This document shows, piece after piece, positions 16,226-24,667 of a DNA stretch of 57,177 bases. A program made the position numbers and the translations under genes. The notes under the pieces were generated by a model. The model was not told where the DNA came from and ran no database searches. It saw only the letters and a list, made by a program, of their open reading frames with translations. This DNA comes from an uncultured bacterium (GTDB taxonomy: Bacteria; Bacteroidota; Bacteroidia; Chitinophagales; Chitinophagaceae): the NCBI GenBank assembly GCA_903920455.1, contig CAIXLY010000015.1:1-57177 (forward strand), read 5' to 3'. Every line of letters starts with the position of its first letter. Positions within the stretch are counted from its first letter, which is position 1.

Positions 16226-18382
16226 TTAGTTTGAGGCTTCAGGTCCGCCTTCATTATCATTAAAATCCGGTTTAGGCATTAGCACTTTTCTGCTTAATTT
16301 AAACTTGCCTGTTTTGTGATCAACTCCAATAAGCTTAACCTTTACTAAATCGCCCTCTCTTAGAATTCCATCAAGATTTTCGAGTCGCTTCCAGCTTACT
16401 TCACTAATATGAAGAAGGCCTTGTTTACCAGGCATAAATTCAACAAAAGCGCCATAAGGCATTACCGACTTAACCTTTGCTTCGTATTCCTCTCCTACCT
16501 CTGGCATGGCTACGATTCCTTTGATCCAAGAAACAGCTTTATCAAGGCTCTCCTTAGATGCACTGAATACACTCACCTCGCCAAAGTTACCCACTTCCTC
16601 AATGTTGATATTTGCACCAGTTTCACGCTGAATTTCCTGAATGATTTTTCCTTGTGGGCCGATAACTGCCCCGATAAATTCTTTATCAATAAACAATTTC
16701 TCCATTCTAGGTGCATGTGGTTTAACCTCTGATCTTGCAGCAGGCATACAAGCGTACATGGAATCAAGTATATGGAGTCTGCCATCCTTAGCTTGGGCAA
16801 GTGCTTCTCTCATGGTTTCCATGCTCAGTCCGTCAATCTTGATATCCATTTGAATACCACAAATTCCGTCACGTGTTCCGGTAACCTTAAAGTCCATATC
16901 CCCCAAATGATCTTCATCACCTAGGATATCTGTAAGGATTGCATATTTGCCATCAGAAGGTCTAGTGATTAGTCCCATAGCAACACCACTGACGTGTTTT
17001 TCAATTGGAACTCCAGCATCCATCAACGCGAGTGAACCCGCGCAAACAGTTGCCATTGAAGAGGACCCATTAGATTCTAGAATGTCAGAAACAACACGCA
17101 CAGTATATGCGTAATCAGCTCCAGGCATCATCTGCTTCAAAGAACGAAGCGCAAGATTTCCGTGCCCAACTTCTCTTCTTCCCGGTCCGCGCATTGGTTT
17201 AACTTCTCCAGTGGAGAAAGCAGGGAAATTATAGTGAAGAATAAACTTCGTGTATTCAGATTTCGCTGCGCTTTCAATCAATAATTCATCTTGTGGCGTA
17301 CCAAAGGTGATTGTGGTAAGCGATTGGGTTTCCCCGCGGGTAAACAATGCTGATCCATGTGGGGAAGGAAGAACATCAACTTCCATATCAAGCGGACGAA
17401 CCTCATCTAGCTTTCTTCCATCCAAACGAAGTCTATCGTCAATCATCATATTCCTAACAACTTCCCATTTGAGGTCTTCGTAATATTTTTTTGCAAGCTT
17501 GATTTGCTCAGAAGTAGTTTCTTCACCAAGTGATGCAATCACTTCCTTCCTCAATTCATCATAAGCCTTGCTTCTATCTGATTTACTACTTGCACTTTTA
17601 GAGATTGCATATACTCTATCGGTAGCAAATTGATTTACTTTAAGCTCGATTGCACTATCGGTAGCAGGCTTTGTGTAGTCACGCTTACCTTGAACACCAA
17701 CTTTCTCTCTTAGTAGTTCTTGTGCAGTGATTTGAATCCTAATTGCATCATGGGCAACCTCTAATGCTTTCACCACATCTTCTTCAGAACATTGTTTAGA
17801 TTCACCTTCCACCATCATTAGGTTCTTGGAAGTAGCGCCTATAATAAAGTCCATATCCGCTGAAGCAAGTTCTGTTCTGCTTGGATTGATAATGAAATTT
17901 CCATTAACTCTCGCAATCCTAACTTCGGAAATAACTTCTTTGATTGGAATATTAGAAACTGCAAGTGCTGCTGAAGCAGCAAGACATGCCAATGCATCAG
18001 GCATAACTTCAGGATCAGATGAAACCAACGTGATGAGTACTTGTACATCACATAGGTAATCTTCAGGAAACAAAGGGCGAAGTGCACGATCAATCAACCT
18101 GCTAATCAATATTTCTGAATCACTAAGTCGTCCTTCGCGTTTGAAAAATGAACCTGGAATTCTTCCTGCAGATGAGAATTTCTCTTGGTAGTCGACAGAA
18201 AGTGGGAAGAAATCTTGCCCTTCTCTTGGTTCTTTATTGGCGCAAACAGTAGCCAAAAGGATACAGTTTCCCTGCCTTATAGTTACTGCTCCGTCTGCCT
18301 GTCTGGCAAGACGACCAGTTTCGATAGTCACGATCCTGTTGTTACCAAGATCGAAACTTGATTGGAATGGTTGTTGTAGCAT
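16226..18382 (-). CDS. pnp: polyribonucleotide nucleotidyltransferase (PNPase)
   Basis: 718-residue phosphorolytic 3'-5' exoribonuclease of the RNA degradosome. Two RNase PH domains are seen: the first begins at GRLARQADGAV and contains QDFFPLSVDYQEKFSSAGRIPG; the second contains FTRGETQSL, GPGRREVGHGNLA and the catalytic-site DILGDEDHLGDMDFK. A KH domain (IDKEFIGAVIGPQGKIIQEIQRETGA, here split by family wording) and an S1 domain (GEEYEAKV...MPYGAFVEF) finish the protein. Length is normal. Lies directly downstream of rpsO, the conserved bacterial order, with a 9-bp hairpin in the 75-base gap. Confidence 0.98.
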   Translation of the reverse strand: MLQQPFQSSFDLGNNRIVTIETGRLARQADGAVTIRQGNCILLATVCANKEPREGQDFFPLSVDYQEKFSSAGRIPGSFFKREGRLSDSEILISRLIDRALRPLFPEDYLCDVQVLITLVSSDPEVMPDALACLAASAALAVSNIPIKEVISEVRIARVNGNFIINPSRTELASADMDFIIGATSKNLMMVEGESKQCSEEDVVKALEVAHDAIRIQITAQELLREKVGVQGKRDYTKPATDSAIELKVNQFATDRVYAISKSASSKSDRSKAYDELRKEVIASLGEETTSEQIKLAKKYYEDLKWEVVRNMMIDDRLRLDGRKLDEVRPLDMEVDVLPSPHGSALFTRGETQSLTTITFGTPQDELLIESAAKSEYTKFILHYNFPAFSTGEVKPMRGPGRREVGHGNLALRSLKQMMPGADYAYTVRVVSDILESNGSSSMATVCAGSLALMDAGVPIEKHVSGVAMGLITRPSDGKYAILTDILGDEDHLGDMDFKVTGTRDGICGIQMDIKIDGLSMETMREALAQAKDGRLHILDSMYACMPAARSEVKPHAPRMEKLFIDKEFIGAVIGPQGKIIQEIQRETGANINIEEVGNFGEVSVFSASKESLDKAVSWIKGIVAMPEVGEEYEAKVKSVMPYGAFVEFMPGKQGLLHISEVSWKRLENLDGILREGDLVKVKLIGVDHKTGKFKLSRKVLMPKPDFNDNEGGPEASN

Positions 18383-18415
18383 AGTATGATTTTTGGGGAT
18401 GTTCCAAAAAGCAAT

Positions 18416-18438
18416 ATTCCCAACGTGTGGTTGGGAAT
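18416..18438 (-). promoter_or_regulatory. 9-bp perfect hairpin between rpsO and pnp
   Basis: ATTCCCAAC and GTTGGGAAT flank a 5-base loop. No T-run follows directly, so it is unlikely to be a full terminator; its place between rpsO and pnp resembles the RNase-processed structure used in E. coli for PNPase autoregulation. Function inferred from position only. Confidence 0.5.
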
Positions 18439-18457
18439 AAAACGATTTAGTAAAATG

Positions 18458-18730
18458 TTATTTTCTGAGTCCTAATTTTTCGAGAATCGCACGGTAACCA
18501 AGCAAATTGTGTTTGCTCATGTACATCAAAAGCCTTTTCCTCTGGCCTACCTTTCTCATTAGTCCTCTCTGTGTTGAAAAGTCTTTCTTGTTGACTTTAA
18601 GATGCTTAGAGATCTCATTAATCTCTTCAGTAAGAAGAGCGATCTGGGCTTCTATAGATCCGGTATTTTTTGGATTGCCTCCGAATTCGGCAACGATTGA
18701 AGATTTTTTTTCTTTTGTTACGCTTGACAT
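18458..18730 (-). CDS. rpsO: 30S ribosomal protein S15
   Basis: 90-residue primary 16S rRNA-binding protein of the small-subunit platform. The family pattern is complete: TGSIEAQIALLTEEIN, the H-L-x3-KKD loop (KHLKVNKKDFSTQRGL), and the RKRLLMYM...Y...L..LGLRK C-terminus. Normal length. First gene of the rpsO-pnp unit with a well-formed promoter 48-77 bases upstream. Confidence 0.98.
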   Translation of the reverse strand: MSSVTKEKKSSIVAEFGGNPKNTGSIEAQIALLTEEINEISKHLKVNKKDFSTQRGLMRKVGQRKRLLMYMSKHNLLGYRAILEKLGLRK

Positions 18731-18777
18731 CTCAATTTGTTTTTTTTCATCTAAGTTTACAGCTCAAAATTTGGGGG

Positions 18778-18807
18778 CGAAGGTAGGGTATTATTTCTGA
18801 AGTGCAA
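18778..18807 (-). promoter_or_regulatory. promoter of rpsO-pnp (TTG-N19-TACCTTCG)
   Basis: Minus strand: TTG at 18807-18805, exactly 19 bases, then TACCTTCG at 18785-18778, one mismatch from TAnnTTTG. Spacing matches the other full promoters in this window. Confidence 0.7.
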
Positions 18808-18840
18808 AGAAATACCCCTCAGATTCAATAAACCTCATTT

Positions 18841-19356
18841 TTATTGCATGTATTTCATTTTCAGGGCATAAAGCAGGGTAAAGAGTCCCCCGAAAAAAGC
18901 TGCAGAGAAGGCAAAGGCAAACCCCAAGAAATTTCCCGAACCAAATACCAAGATTGGGGAAATCACCCCTATCAACGTACCAAGAACATAAAACCTGAAT
19001 CCGTTTTTCCTAAGTCTGAGCATAAGATTTGCCCCTAGCAAGGTGAAAATGTTTGAAATAAGGCTGAATATATTGTAATCCCGAAGATTTGATGTGGTGT
19101 TGGCTACGGAAATATCCCCCAAAATCTGATCAAATTTCTCCTGGTCAGCCTGGCTATTCTTGAAGGCTTGCTCAAACACGACCTGTCCATTTTCAATGCT
19201 CTTTTCAAGACTAACCTTGATCTGACTGAGATCCGTTAACGCAGAAATGGCAGAAACCAGCATGTAGCTACTTCCAAAAATTGTGAGGTAACACAAAACG
19301 GTCAAAAACCATGGTCTGGAGGGCGAAATATCTGAATTCTGGCCTGACATGCTCAT
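18841..19356 (-). CDS. small membrane protein of unknown function (four TM segments)
   Basis: About 171 residues. Hydrophobic segments occur near residues 15-40 (PWFLTVLCYLTIFGSSYMLV), 100-115, 125-145 and 148-165, with a soluble loop of about 50 residues after the first that contains a charged, helix-prone stretch (QADQEKFDQIL). No family recognised. I start at the ATG at 19356 (MSMSGQNSD); the TTG at 19389 lies upstream of an exact -7 box and so cannot be in the transcript. ATG at 19350 is equally possible. Single gene, divergent from the glycosyltransferase. Confidence 0.65.
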   Translation of the reverse strand: MSMSGQNSDISPSRPWFLTVLCYLTIFGSSYMLVSAISALTDLSQIKVSLEKSIENGQVVFEQAFKNSQADQEKFDQILGDISVANTTSNLRDYNIFSLISNIFTLLGANLMLRLRKNGFRFYVLGTLIGVISPILVFGSGNFLGFAFAFSAAFFGGLFTLLYALKMKYMQ

Positions 19357-19371
19357 TATTTTTAATTTATT

Positions 19372-19379
19372 CAAAGGTA
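19372..19379 (-). promoter_or_regulatory. -7 box (TACCTTTG) for the four-TM protein
   Basis: Minus-strand exact TAnnTTTG match 15 bases before the ATG at 19356. No TTG at -33 spacing. Confidence 0.5.
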
Positions 19380-19418
19380 ATAAGAACAATTAAGCTCAGA
19401 ATGTATTTTATAGTGTAG

Positions 19419-20543
19419 TTGGTCAAACATCTCCATATCGTTACACATGACATCCCTTACCCGGCTGACACTCCTATTTTAAGAGATACGATGAACAAAA
19501 TTATCGCCCTAAAAGAAAAAGGGGTGAAAATTCATTTGCATTGTTATGCCTACGGCAAGGAAAAACCCGCCATGTTGCATGAACTCTGCCACGAAGTTCA
19601 CTACTACAAGCGCAATCGGGGGCATAAAGGGTTTTCCTTCCCAATTCCTTACATCGTGAGCTCCAGAGCCAATCATGCTTTGGAGGAGCGACTCAGCAAA
19701 GACAATTACCCCATCCTATTTGAAGGATTGCACACCACATTTCTGTTAAGAAATACATCAATGCTGGGAGATAGGAAAATAGCTGTTCGCCTGCATCGGT
19801 TAGAGAGTAGATATTATAATGACTTGACACAGATCACCCCATTTGGGGCCCAGAAAATATATTATTTCATAGAAAGTTTGCTCTGCAGAAAACACGAAAA
19901 GCAAATCCTAAGAAACGCGATCTGTCTCTCCAGCTCGGAAGAACTGAGTTTAGCATTGAAGAAGATAGACAATGCAATAAATGCTCAAACCATTCCCCAA
20001 TTCACCGGCAGACCATTTTCATTTTTCAAAGGCGGAAAAGGCAATTTTTGTCTTTATTTTGGAAAACTCTCTGAAAGGGAAAATGAATATGCCGCACTTT
20101 GGCTGCTGGAACATGTATTTAGTAAAATCGATATCCCATTTGTGATTGCAGGAACAGACCCCTCCTCTACCCTTGAAAACGCTGCACACTTAAGAATGCA
20201 TACCTGCCTGGTTTCAAACCCAACTGAAAAAGAACTGCAAGACTTAATCAAAAAAGCTCAGGTATGCCTACTACCTTCATTTATATCATCAAACACTGGC
20301 GAAAATATTAGAGAGTCATTGATACTAGGTAAGCATGTGCTTACCAATAAAAAAGGCATTAAAGAAAAGGAGCTTATTCCAATTTGCTCAACTGCTTTAA
20401 ATCCGGAAGCGTTCATCGAGCAAACATCGACACTTTTCGAAAAAGAGTTCTCAGAAGATGATCACTATAAAAGGGAATATGCCCTAAGCAATGAATACAA
20501 TGCTAGCGAAGCCGCAGATCAATTAATTAGGATATTATACTAG
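19419..20543 (+). CDS. glycosyltransferase (GT-B-like)
   Basis: 374-residue cytoplasmic protein resembling group 1 / GT4 glycosyltransferases. The N-terminal Rossmann half has HLHIVTHDIPYPAD...IIALKEKGVKIHLHCY and RLHRLESRYY; the C-terminal half has FCLYFGKLSERENEYAALWLLEHVF, PFVIAGTDPS and LLPSFISSNTGENIRESLILGKHVLTN, which is the donor-binding region. The classical E-x7-E motif is only partly kept. The only start in frame after an upstream stop is TTG at 19419, and the protein's first strand begins immediately, so this start is likely. Converges with ftsE, overlapping it by 17 bases at the 3' ends. Acceptor unknown. Confidence 0.78.
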   Translation: MVKHLHIVTHDIPYPADTPILRDTMNKIIALKEKGVKIHLHCYAYGKEKPAMLHELCHEVHYYKRNRGHKGFSFPIPYIVSSRANHALEERLSKDNYPILFEGLHTTFLLRNTSMLGDRKIAVRLHRLESRYYNDLTQITPFGAQKIYYFIESLLCRKHEKQILRNAICLSSSEELSLALKKIDNAINAQTIPQFTGRPFSFFKGGKGNFCLYFGKLSERENEYAALWLLEHVFSKIDIPFVIAGTDPSSTLENAAHLRMHTCLVSNPTEKELQDLIKKAQVCLLPSFISSNTGENIRESLILGKHVLTNKKGIKEKELIPICSTALNPEAFIEQTSTLFEKEFSEDDHYKREYALSNEYNASEAADQLIRILY

Positions 20544-21213
20544 CATTATCAATAACCTTTCCGCCTTCAGTCTTAATCATTCTTGCCGGATATTTATTGA
20601 TAACCATATAATCATGTGTAGCCATTACAATGGCAGTTCCCAATTCCCTGCAAATTTGAAACAACAGATTCATTATTTCTTCGGTGGTCTCAGGATCTAG
20701 GTTTCCTGTTGGCTCATCGGCCAAAATAAGTTTCGGAGAATTTAACAAAGCCCTTGCGATGTCTACACGCTGCTGCTCCCCACCCGATAGCTCAAAAGGA
20801 TATTTGAACCCTTTGGTTTTCAATCCAACCTTAGACAACACTTCATCTATTTTGTCTTCAATCTCTCGTTCATTCTGCCACCCAGTTGCACTGAGTACAA
20901 ACTTTAAATTATCATGAACATTCCTATCGGTAAGTAGTTGAAAATCCTGAAAAACTATACCAATATTCCTTCTAAGAAAAGGGACGGTTTTCCACGTAAG
21001 GTCTTTCAAATCAAATCCAGAAACATTTGCAGTTCCTTCTTTGAGTTCGAGTTCACCGTACAAAGTTTTTAATAAGCTTGACTTTCCCGAGCCGGTCTTT
21101 CCAACCAAATAAACAAACTCGCTTTTGGAAACAGTGATGTTTACATCGCTAAGGATCAAGGATGTTCCCTGATAAATATTTGCATTGTTGATTGATAAAA
21201 CGACTTGACTCAT
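20527..21213 (-). CDS. ftsE: ABC transporter ATP-binding protein, FtsE-like
   Basis: 228-residue ATPase subunit. Walker A is [12 protein letters not shown], the ABC signature LSGGEQQRV, Walker [10 protein letters not shown], followed by the D-loop NLDPET and the switch His in MATHDYMVI. Length and the [12 protein letters not shown]-loop are typical of FtsE, which with FtsX controls septal peptidoglycan hydrolases. The partner ftsX is not adjacent, as is common in this phylum; a LolD-type role is less likely but possible. I start at ATG 21213 ([10 protein letters not shown]): an upstream in-frame start would sit in the promoter. Confidence 0.85.
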   Translation of the reverse strand: MSQVVLSINNANIYQGTSLILSDVNITVSKSEFVYLVGKTGSGKSSLLKTLYGELELKEGTANVSGFDLKDLTWKTVPFLRRNIGIVFQDFQLLTDRNVHDNLKFVLSATGWQNEREIEDKIDEVLSKVGLKTKGFKYPFELSGGEQQRVDIARALLNSPKLILADEPTGNLDPETTEEIMNLLFQICRELGTAIVMATHDYMVINKYPARMIKTEGGKVIDNASIIS

Positions 21214-21230
21214 GAAAGTAATTTGAATGA

Positions 21231-21260
21231 TAAAGGTAAGATATAGCAAATACTAATCAA
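21231..21260 (-). promoter_or_regulatory. promoter of ftsE (TTG-N19-TACCTTTA)
   Basis: Minus strand: TTG at 21260-21258, 19-base spacer, TACCTTTA at 21238-21231 (one mismatch from consensus), 17 bases before the ATG. Confidence 0.65.
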
Positions 21261-21268
21261 GGCCTGCA

Positions 21269-22441
21269 TCAAGAGAATTGCAACTCCTCTCCTTCGAAAT
21301 GAATACTCAGCGTTTTTTTGTCGGCTTTTTCAACCCTGCCAATTACTTGCGCATCCACGTTGTAGCTTTTGGCTATATCTATGAGATGCTGTGCGTTTTG
21401 TGCGGGCGTATATATTTCCATCCTGCAGCCCATGTTAAAGACCTGCATCATTTCTCTGTTGTCAGCCCCACTGGCAGATTGAATAAATTTAAACACAGGA
21501 GGAATTTCAAAGAGGTTATCTTTTACAATCTTCATGGCCGAAGGCAAATACTTCAGGCATTTTGTTTGTCCACCCCCACTGCTATGTATCATTCCATGAA
21601 CAGCATCAAAATGATTCTCAAGAATTTCCCTAATGATTGGGGCAAAGGTTCGGGTTGGGCTTAATACCAACTTTCCTGCATCCATGGAGTACCCTGGGAT
21701 ATCCACTTTTTCAGTCATGCTATGCTTTCCAATATAAACCACATTGGATGGTAATGATGGATCAAAAGATTCAGGATGACTTTTACCATACATGGAAGAA
21801 AACATATCATGCCTTGCACTCGTTAGTCCATTACTTCCAATACCACTGTTATACTCACTTTCATAACTAGATTTTCCTGAACTGGATAGTCCTACAATTA
21901 CATCTCCGGGTGCTATTTTTTCATTTGTGATCAATCTTTTCTTTGGCCATCGGGCAGTCATGGTTCCATTCACTGCCACGGTTCTGACCACATCACCTAC
22001 ATCAGCAGTTTCGCCACCCAGATAATGTATCCTTACGCCCATGGATTCAAGGGTAGAAAACAATGAACTGGTGCCATCAATTATTTCCTTGAGCACCTCT
22101 CCTGGTATAAGTCCCTTGTTCCGGTCTATGGTTGAATTAAAAATGATGTTATCATATACTCCGATGCAAAGGAGATCGTCTAAATTCATCACTACAGCGT
22201 CTTGGGCAATGCCGCGCCAAACTGAAATATCACCCGTTTCTTTCCAGTATAAATAGGCTAAAATACTCTTGGTTCCAGCCCCATCAGCATGCATGACATT
22301 CACATATTCATCATCTCCAGTCAAATAATCTGGATAAACTTTACAAAAGGCATTTGGATAAAGCCCTTGGTTTAAGTTCTGAATAGCAGCGTGAACTTCT
22401 TCCTTTTGGGCTGAAACGCCCCTTTGTTGGTATAAACTCAT
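21269..22441 (-). CDS. purM: phosphoribosylformylglycinamidine cyclo-ligase (AIR synthetase)
   Basis: About 390 residues. Catalyses ATP-dependent ring closure of FGAM to AIR in purine synthesis. PurM features: the ATP-binding HADGAGTKS, DDLLCIGVYDN, LGGETADVGD, the GDVIVGLSSSGKSSYESEYN loop, and HSSGGGQTKCL. The sequence reads as the longer Bacteroidota form (about 390 rather than 345 residues). I start at ATG 22441 (MSLYQQRGVSAQKEEV); the TTG at 22489 that could open a longer frame is the -33 element of the gene's own promoter. Divergent from ribF. Confidence 0.93.
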   Translation of the reverse strand: MSLYQQRGVSAQKEEVHAAIQNLNQGLYPNAFCKVYPDYLTGDDEYVNVMHADGAGTKSILAYLYWKETGDISVWRGIAQDAVVMNLDDLLCIGVYDNIIFNSTIDRNKGLIPGEVLKEIIDGTSSLFSTLESMGVRIHYLGGETADVGDVVRTVAVNGTMTARWPKKRLITNEKIAPGDVIVGLSSSGKSSYESEYNSGIGSNGLTSARHDMFSSMYGKSHPESFDPSLPSNVVYIGKHSMTEKVDIPGYSMDAGKLVLSPTRTFAPIIREILENHFDAVHGMIHSSGGGQTKCLKYLPSAMKIVKDNLFEIPPVFKFIQSASGADNREMMQVFNMGCRMEIYTPAQNAQHLIDIAKSYNVDAQVIGRVEKADKKTLSIHFEGEELQFS

Positions 22442-22459
22442 GAGATGATAAGGTATCCG

Positions 22460-22489
22460 CAAATCTACTTTAGAACACTGAAAGAACAA
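22460..22489 (-). promoter_or_regulatory. promoter of purM (TTG-N19-TAGATTTG)
   Basis: Minus strand: TTG at 22489-22487, 19-base spacer, exact TAnnTTTG match at 22467-22460, 18 bases before the purM ATG. One of the best promoters in the window. No purine riboswitch fits in the short leader. Confidence 0.75.
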
Positions 22490-22555
22490 GAATTTAGCCC
22501 CTTTCTTATCAACAGGGTGTTGATTCTCTCAATTGAAGTATTTTCGCAGCCAATA

Positions 22556-23506
22556 ATGAAAGTTCATACTGATATCGACAATTTGCCCGATTTTAAGAAT
22601 GCTGTCTTAACCATAGGCACATTTGACGGTGTGCACACTGGGCATAGGGCAATCTTGGAACAACTTATAGAAGAAGCAGTACAATGCAAAGGCGAAACAG
22701 TGGTCATTACATTTGATCCACATCCCAGAAGAATATTAAATAAGGAGCAAGCTCCAGGCTTACTTACCAGCATGGAAGAAAGGATTGAACAGTTTGAAAA
22801 AATCGGAATCAATCATCTGGTCATTATCCCTTTCAATCAAGCTTTTGCAGAAATGAGCGCTGAGGAATATGTAGAAAATTTTCTAGTGCAACGGTTTCAC
22901 CCCAAAGTGATTGTTATTGGCTATGACCACAGATTCGGGAAGGGCAGAACAGGCGATTATACCATGCTGGCCAACATGGGGATCTTGCATCAGTACGAGG
23001 TGAGGCAAATACCACAAAAACTGTTGGATGATGCTCAAATCAGTTCAACTACAATCAGACAAGCCTTGCTTGCGGGTGAAATAATCCAAGCCAATAAACT
23101 CCTTAACTACCGATATCAGATTGAAGGCATCGTCATCGAAGGAGATAAACTGGGTAGAAAGCTGGGCTTTCCTACTGCAAACTTATTGCTGACAAATGCG
23201 GATAAACTAATCCCAGCCTCGGGAGTCTATGCCGTTACTGCACATCTTAATGAAGCAGGACAAATTAGAAATTTAAAAGGGATGATGAACATTGGCTTTA
23301 GACCAACGGTCAATGGAAAAGAAAGAAGAATTGAAGTGCACATATTTGAGTTTGATGAAATGATCTACAAGAAAACACTCAGGGTTTGCCTAGTAGAATT
23401 TGTAAGAGATGAAAAAAAGTTTTCTGGCTTAGATGCACTAGTTAACCAACTTGATGAAGACAAAAAAAACATCGGCAAACTGCTGGAGGGAATTACCCAT
23501 TCATAA
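22556..23506 (+). CDS. ribF: bifunctional riboflavin kinase / FAD synthetase
   Basis: 316 residues. Converts riboflavin to FMN and then FAD. The N-terminal FAD-synthetase (nucleotidyltransferase) domain shows TIGTFDGVHTGHRAIL, FDPHPRRIL, VIGYDHRFGKGRTGDY and the SSTTIRQALL motif; the C-terminal riboflavin-kinase domain shows GRKLGFPTANL, ASGVYAV and MNIGFRPTV. Normal length when started at ATG 22556; the ATG at 22445 would overlap purM's start and promoter. No FMN riboswitch is visible in the 66-base leader after the purM promoter. Converges with holA, overlapping by 14 bases. Confidence 0.96.
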   Translation: MKVHTDIDNLPDFKNAVLTIGTFDGVHTGHRAILEQLIEEAVQCKGETVVITFDPHPRRILNKEQAPGLLTSMEERIEQFEKIGINHLVIIPFNQAFAEMSAEEYVENFLVQRFHPKVIVIGYDHRFGKGRTGDYTMLANMGILHQYEVRQIPQKLLDDAQISSTTIRQALLAGEIIQANKLLNYRYQIEGIVIEGDKLGRKLGFPTANLLLTNADKLIPASGVYAVTAHLNEAGQIRNLKGMMNIGFRPTVNGKERRIEVHIFEFDEMIYKKTLRVCLVEFVRDEKKFSGLDALVNQLDEDKKNIGKLLEGITHS

Positions 23507-24497
23507 TAATCTTAGCAACAAGTTCTTTCATGAGTCCAGCATCTTCAACATCTCCCCTTTCTATCCCAATGCTCTTTAGATTATAGTGCTGCAACAAAAT
23601 AAGTACTTTCTCCACTTCAGGAAAACTGTATCGCTGCATTGCTTGAATGTATTGTTTCGTGAAGAAACCCTTAACCCCCAATATTGCGGAAATGCTGCTT
23701 TCATCACGTGAATTGCTTGCAGAAACAGCATACAGCTTACTGAAAAAAGCATAGAGGGTAGGAAGAATCAGCTGAATTGGTACAGCTTTAGGGTTTGATG
23801 AGAAATAATTTAAAATATTTAGCGCGGCTGGCAAGTCTTTATTAATTAAAGCAGCTTGAAGCTCAAAAATATTAAACTCCTTACTTACACCTACATACGA
23901 CTCAATATCATCCTCTGAAATTTGTTTCCTGTCTTTAAGGTTAACCGTAACTTTCTCAACTTCATTTTCTATTCTTTGGAGATCGTTTCCCAAGTGGTCA
24001 ATTAACATCTGCAGTGCCTTGGGCTTAATCTCCAACCCTTTTTGACGAATGAGTGTTAATGCCCATTCAGGCAGCTCATTGTCATATAATTTTTTAGTGG
24101 TGAGAACTTTAGCATGATTTTTTATGTGTTTTGCAAGTTTACTCCTGCCATCCAACTTTTTTTCCTTGTGGGCAACAATAAAAATGGTAGAAGTTAAAGG
24201 ATTGGAAATATAGTGTTCTAGTTTTTCAAGATCGCGCATTTGCTGTGCTTCTTTAAGAACAACAACCTGCTTTTCAGCAAACATTGGATACCTTTTACAA
24301 GCATTTAGTACATCTTCACATTTTGAATCTTTGCCATAAAAGACACTTAAGTTAAAAGAAGCTTGTTCTGCAGTCAAAAGATGATGTTCGGCATAATCAG
24401 TCAATTGATCAATATAATAAGGTTCGTCACCTTCAAGCCAATATATTGGATGTGTGGCACCACGTTTCCAATCGGATATAATTTGTTCAGCGCTCAA
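23493..24497 (-). CDS. holA: DNA polymerase III subunit delta
   Basis: 334-residue clamp-loader subunit that opens the beta clamp. The opening IYWLEGDEPYYIDQLTDYAEHHLL matches the family's N-terminal domain, followed by FNLSVFYGKDSK, CKRYPMFAEKQVVVLKEAQ, LDGRSKLAKHIKNHAKVL, and the long helical domain with LGNDLQRIENEVEKV and EFNIFELQAALINKD. The only usable start is TTG at 24497: the frame continues open upstream for 14 codons but holds no ATG or GTG. Single gene on its strand. Confidence 0.93.
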   Translation of the reverse strand: MSAEQIISDWKRGATHPIYWLEGDEPYYIDQLTDYAEHHLLTAEQASFNLSVFYGKDSKCEDVLNACKRYPMFAEKQVVVLKEAQQMRDLEKLEHYISNPLTSTIFIVAHKEKKLDGRSKLAKHIKNHAKVLTTKKLYDNELPEWALTLIRQKGLEIKPKALQMLIDHLGNDLQRIENEVEKVTVNLKDRKQISEDDIESYVGVSKEFNIFELQAALINKDLPAALNILNYFSSNPKAVPIQLILPTLYAFFSKLYAVSASNSRDESSISAILGVKGFFTKQYIQAMQRYSFPEVEKVLILLQHYNLKSIGIERGDVEDAGLMKELVAKIIMNG

Positions 24498-24667
24498 CTG
24501 AGTGATATTTTTATGGGTGAAAAGAGAACCTAAAAAAGTTGATTAAAAGTATGAAGACGAAACTTTAAAGATCCTAAACTTGAATCAAGCCACTTCTTTG
24601 ACATACCTTGTATCATTCCCAAAAATATCAATAAGAAACCGAATATTCACTTTCAATTATCGATTTT

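Noticed and set aside
22490-22555. FMN riboswitch upstream of ribF
   Set aside because: The 66-base stretch is too short and lacks the conserved FMN aptamer blocks.
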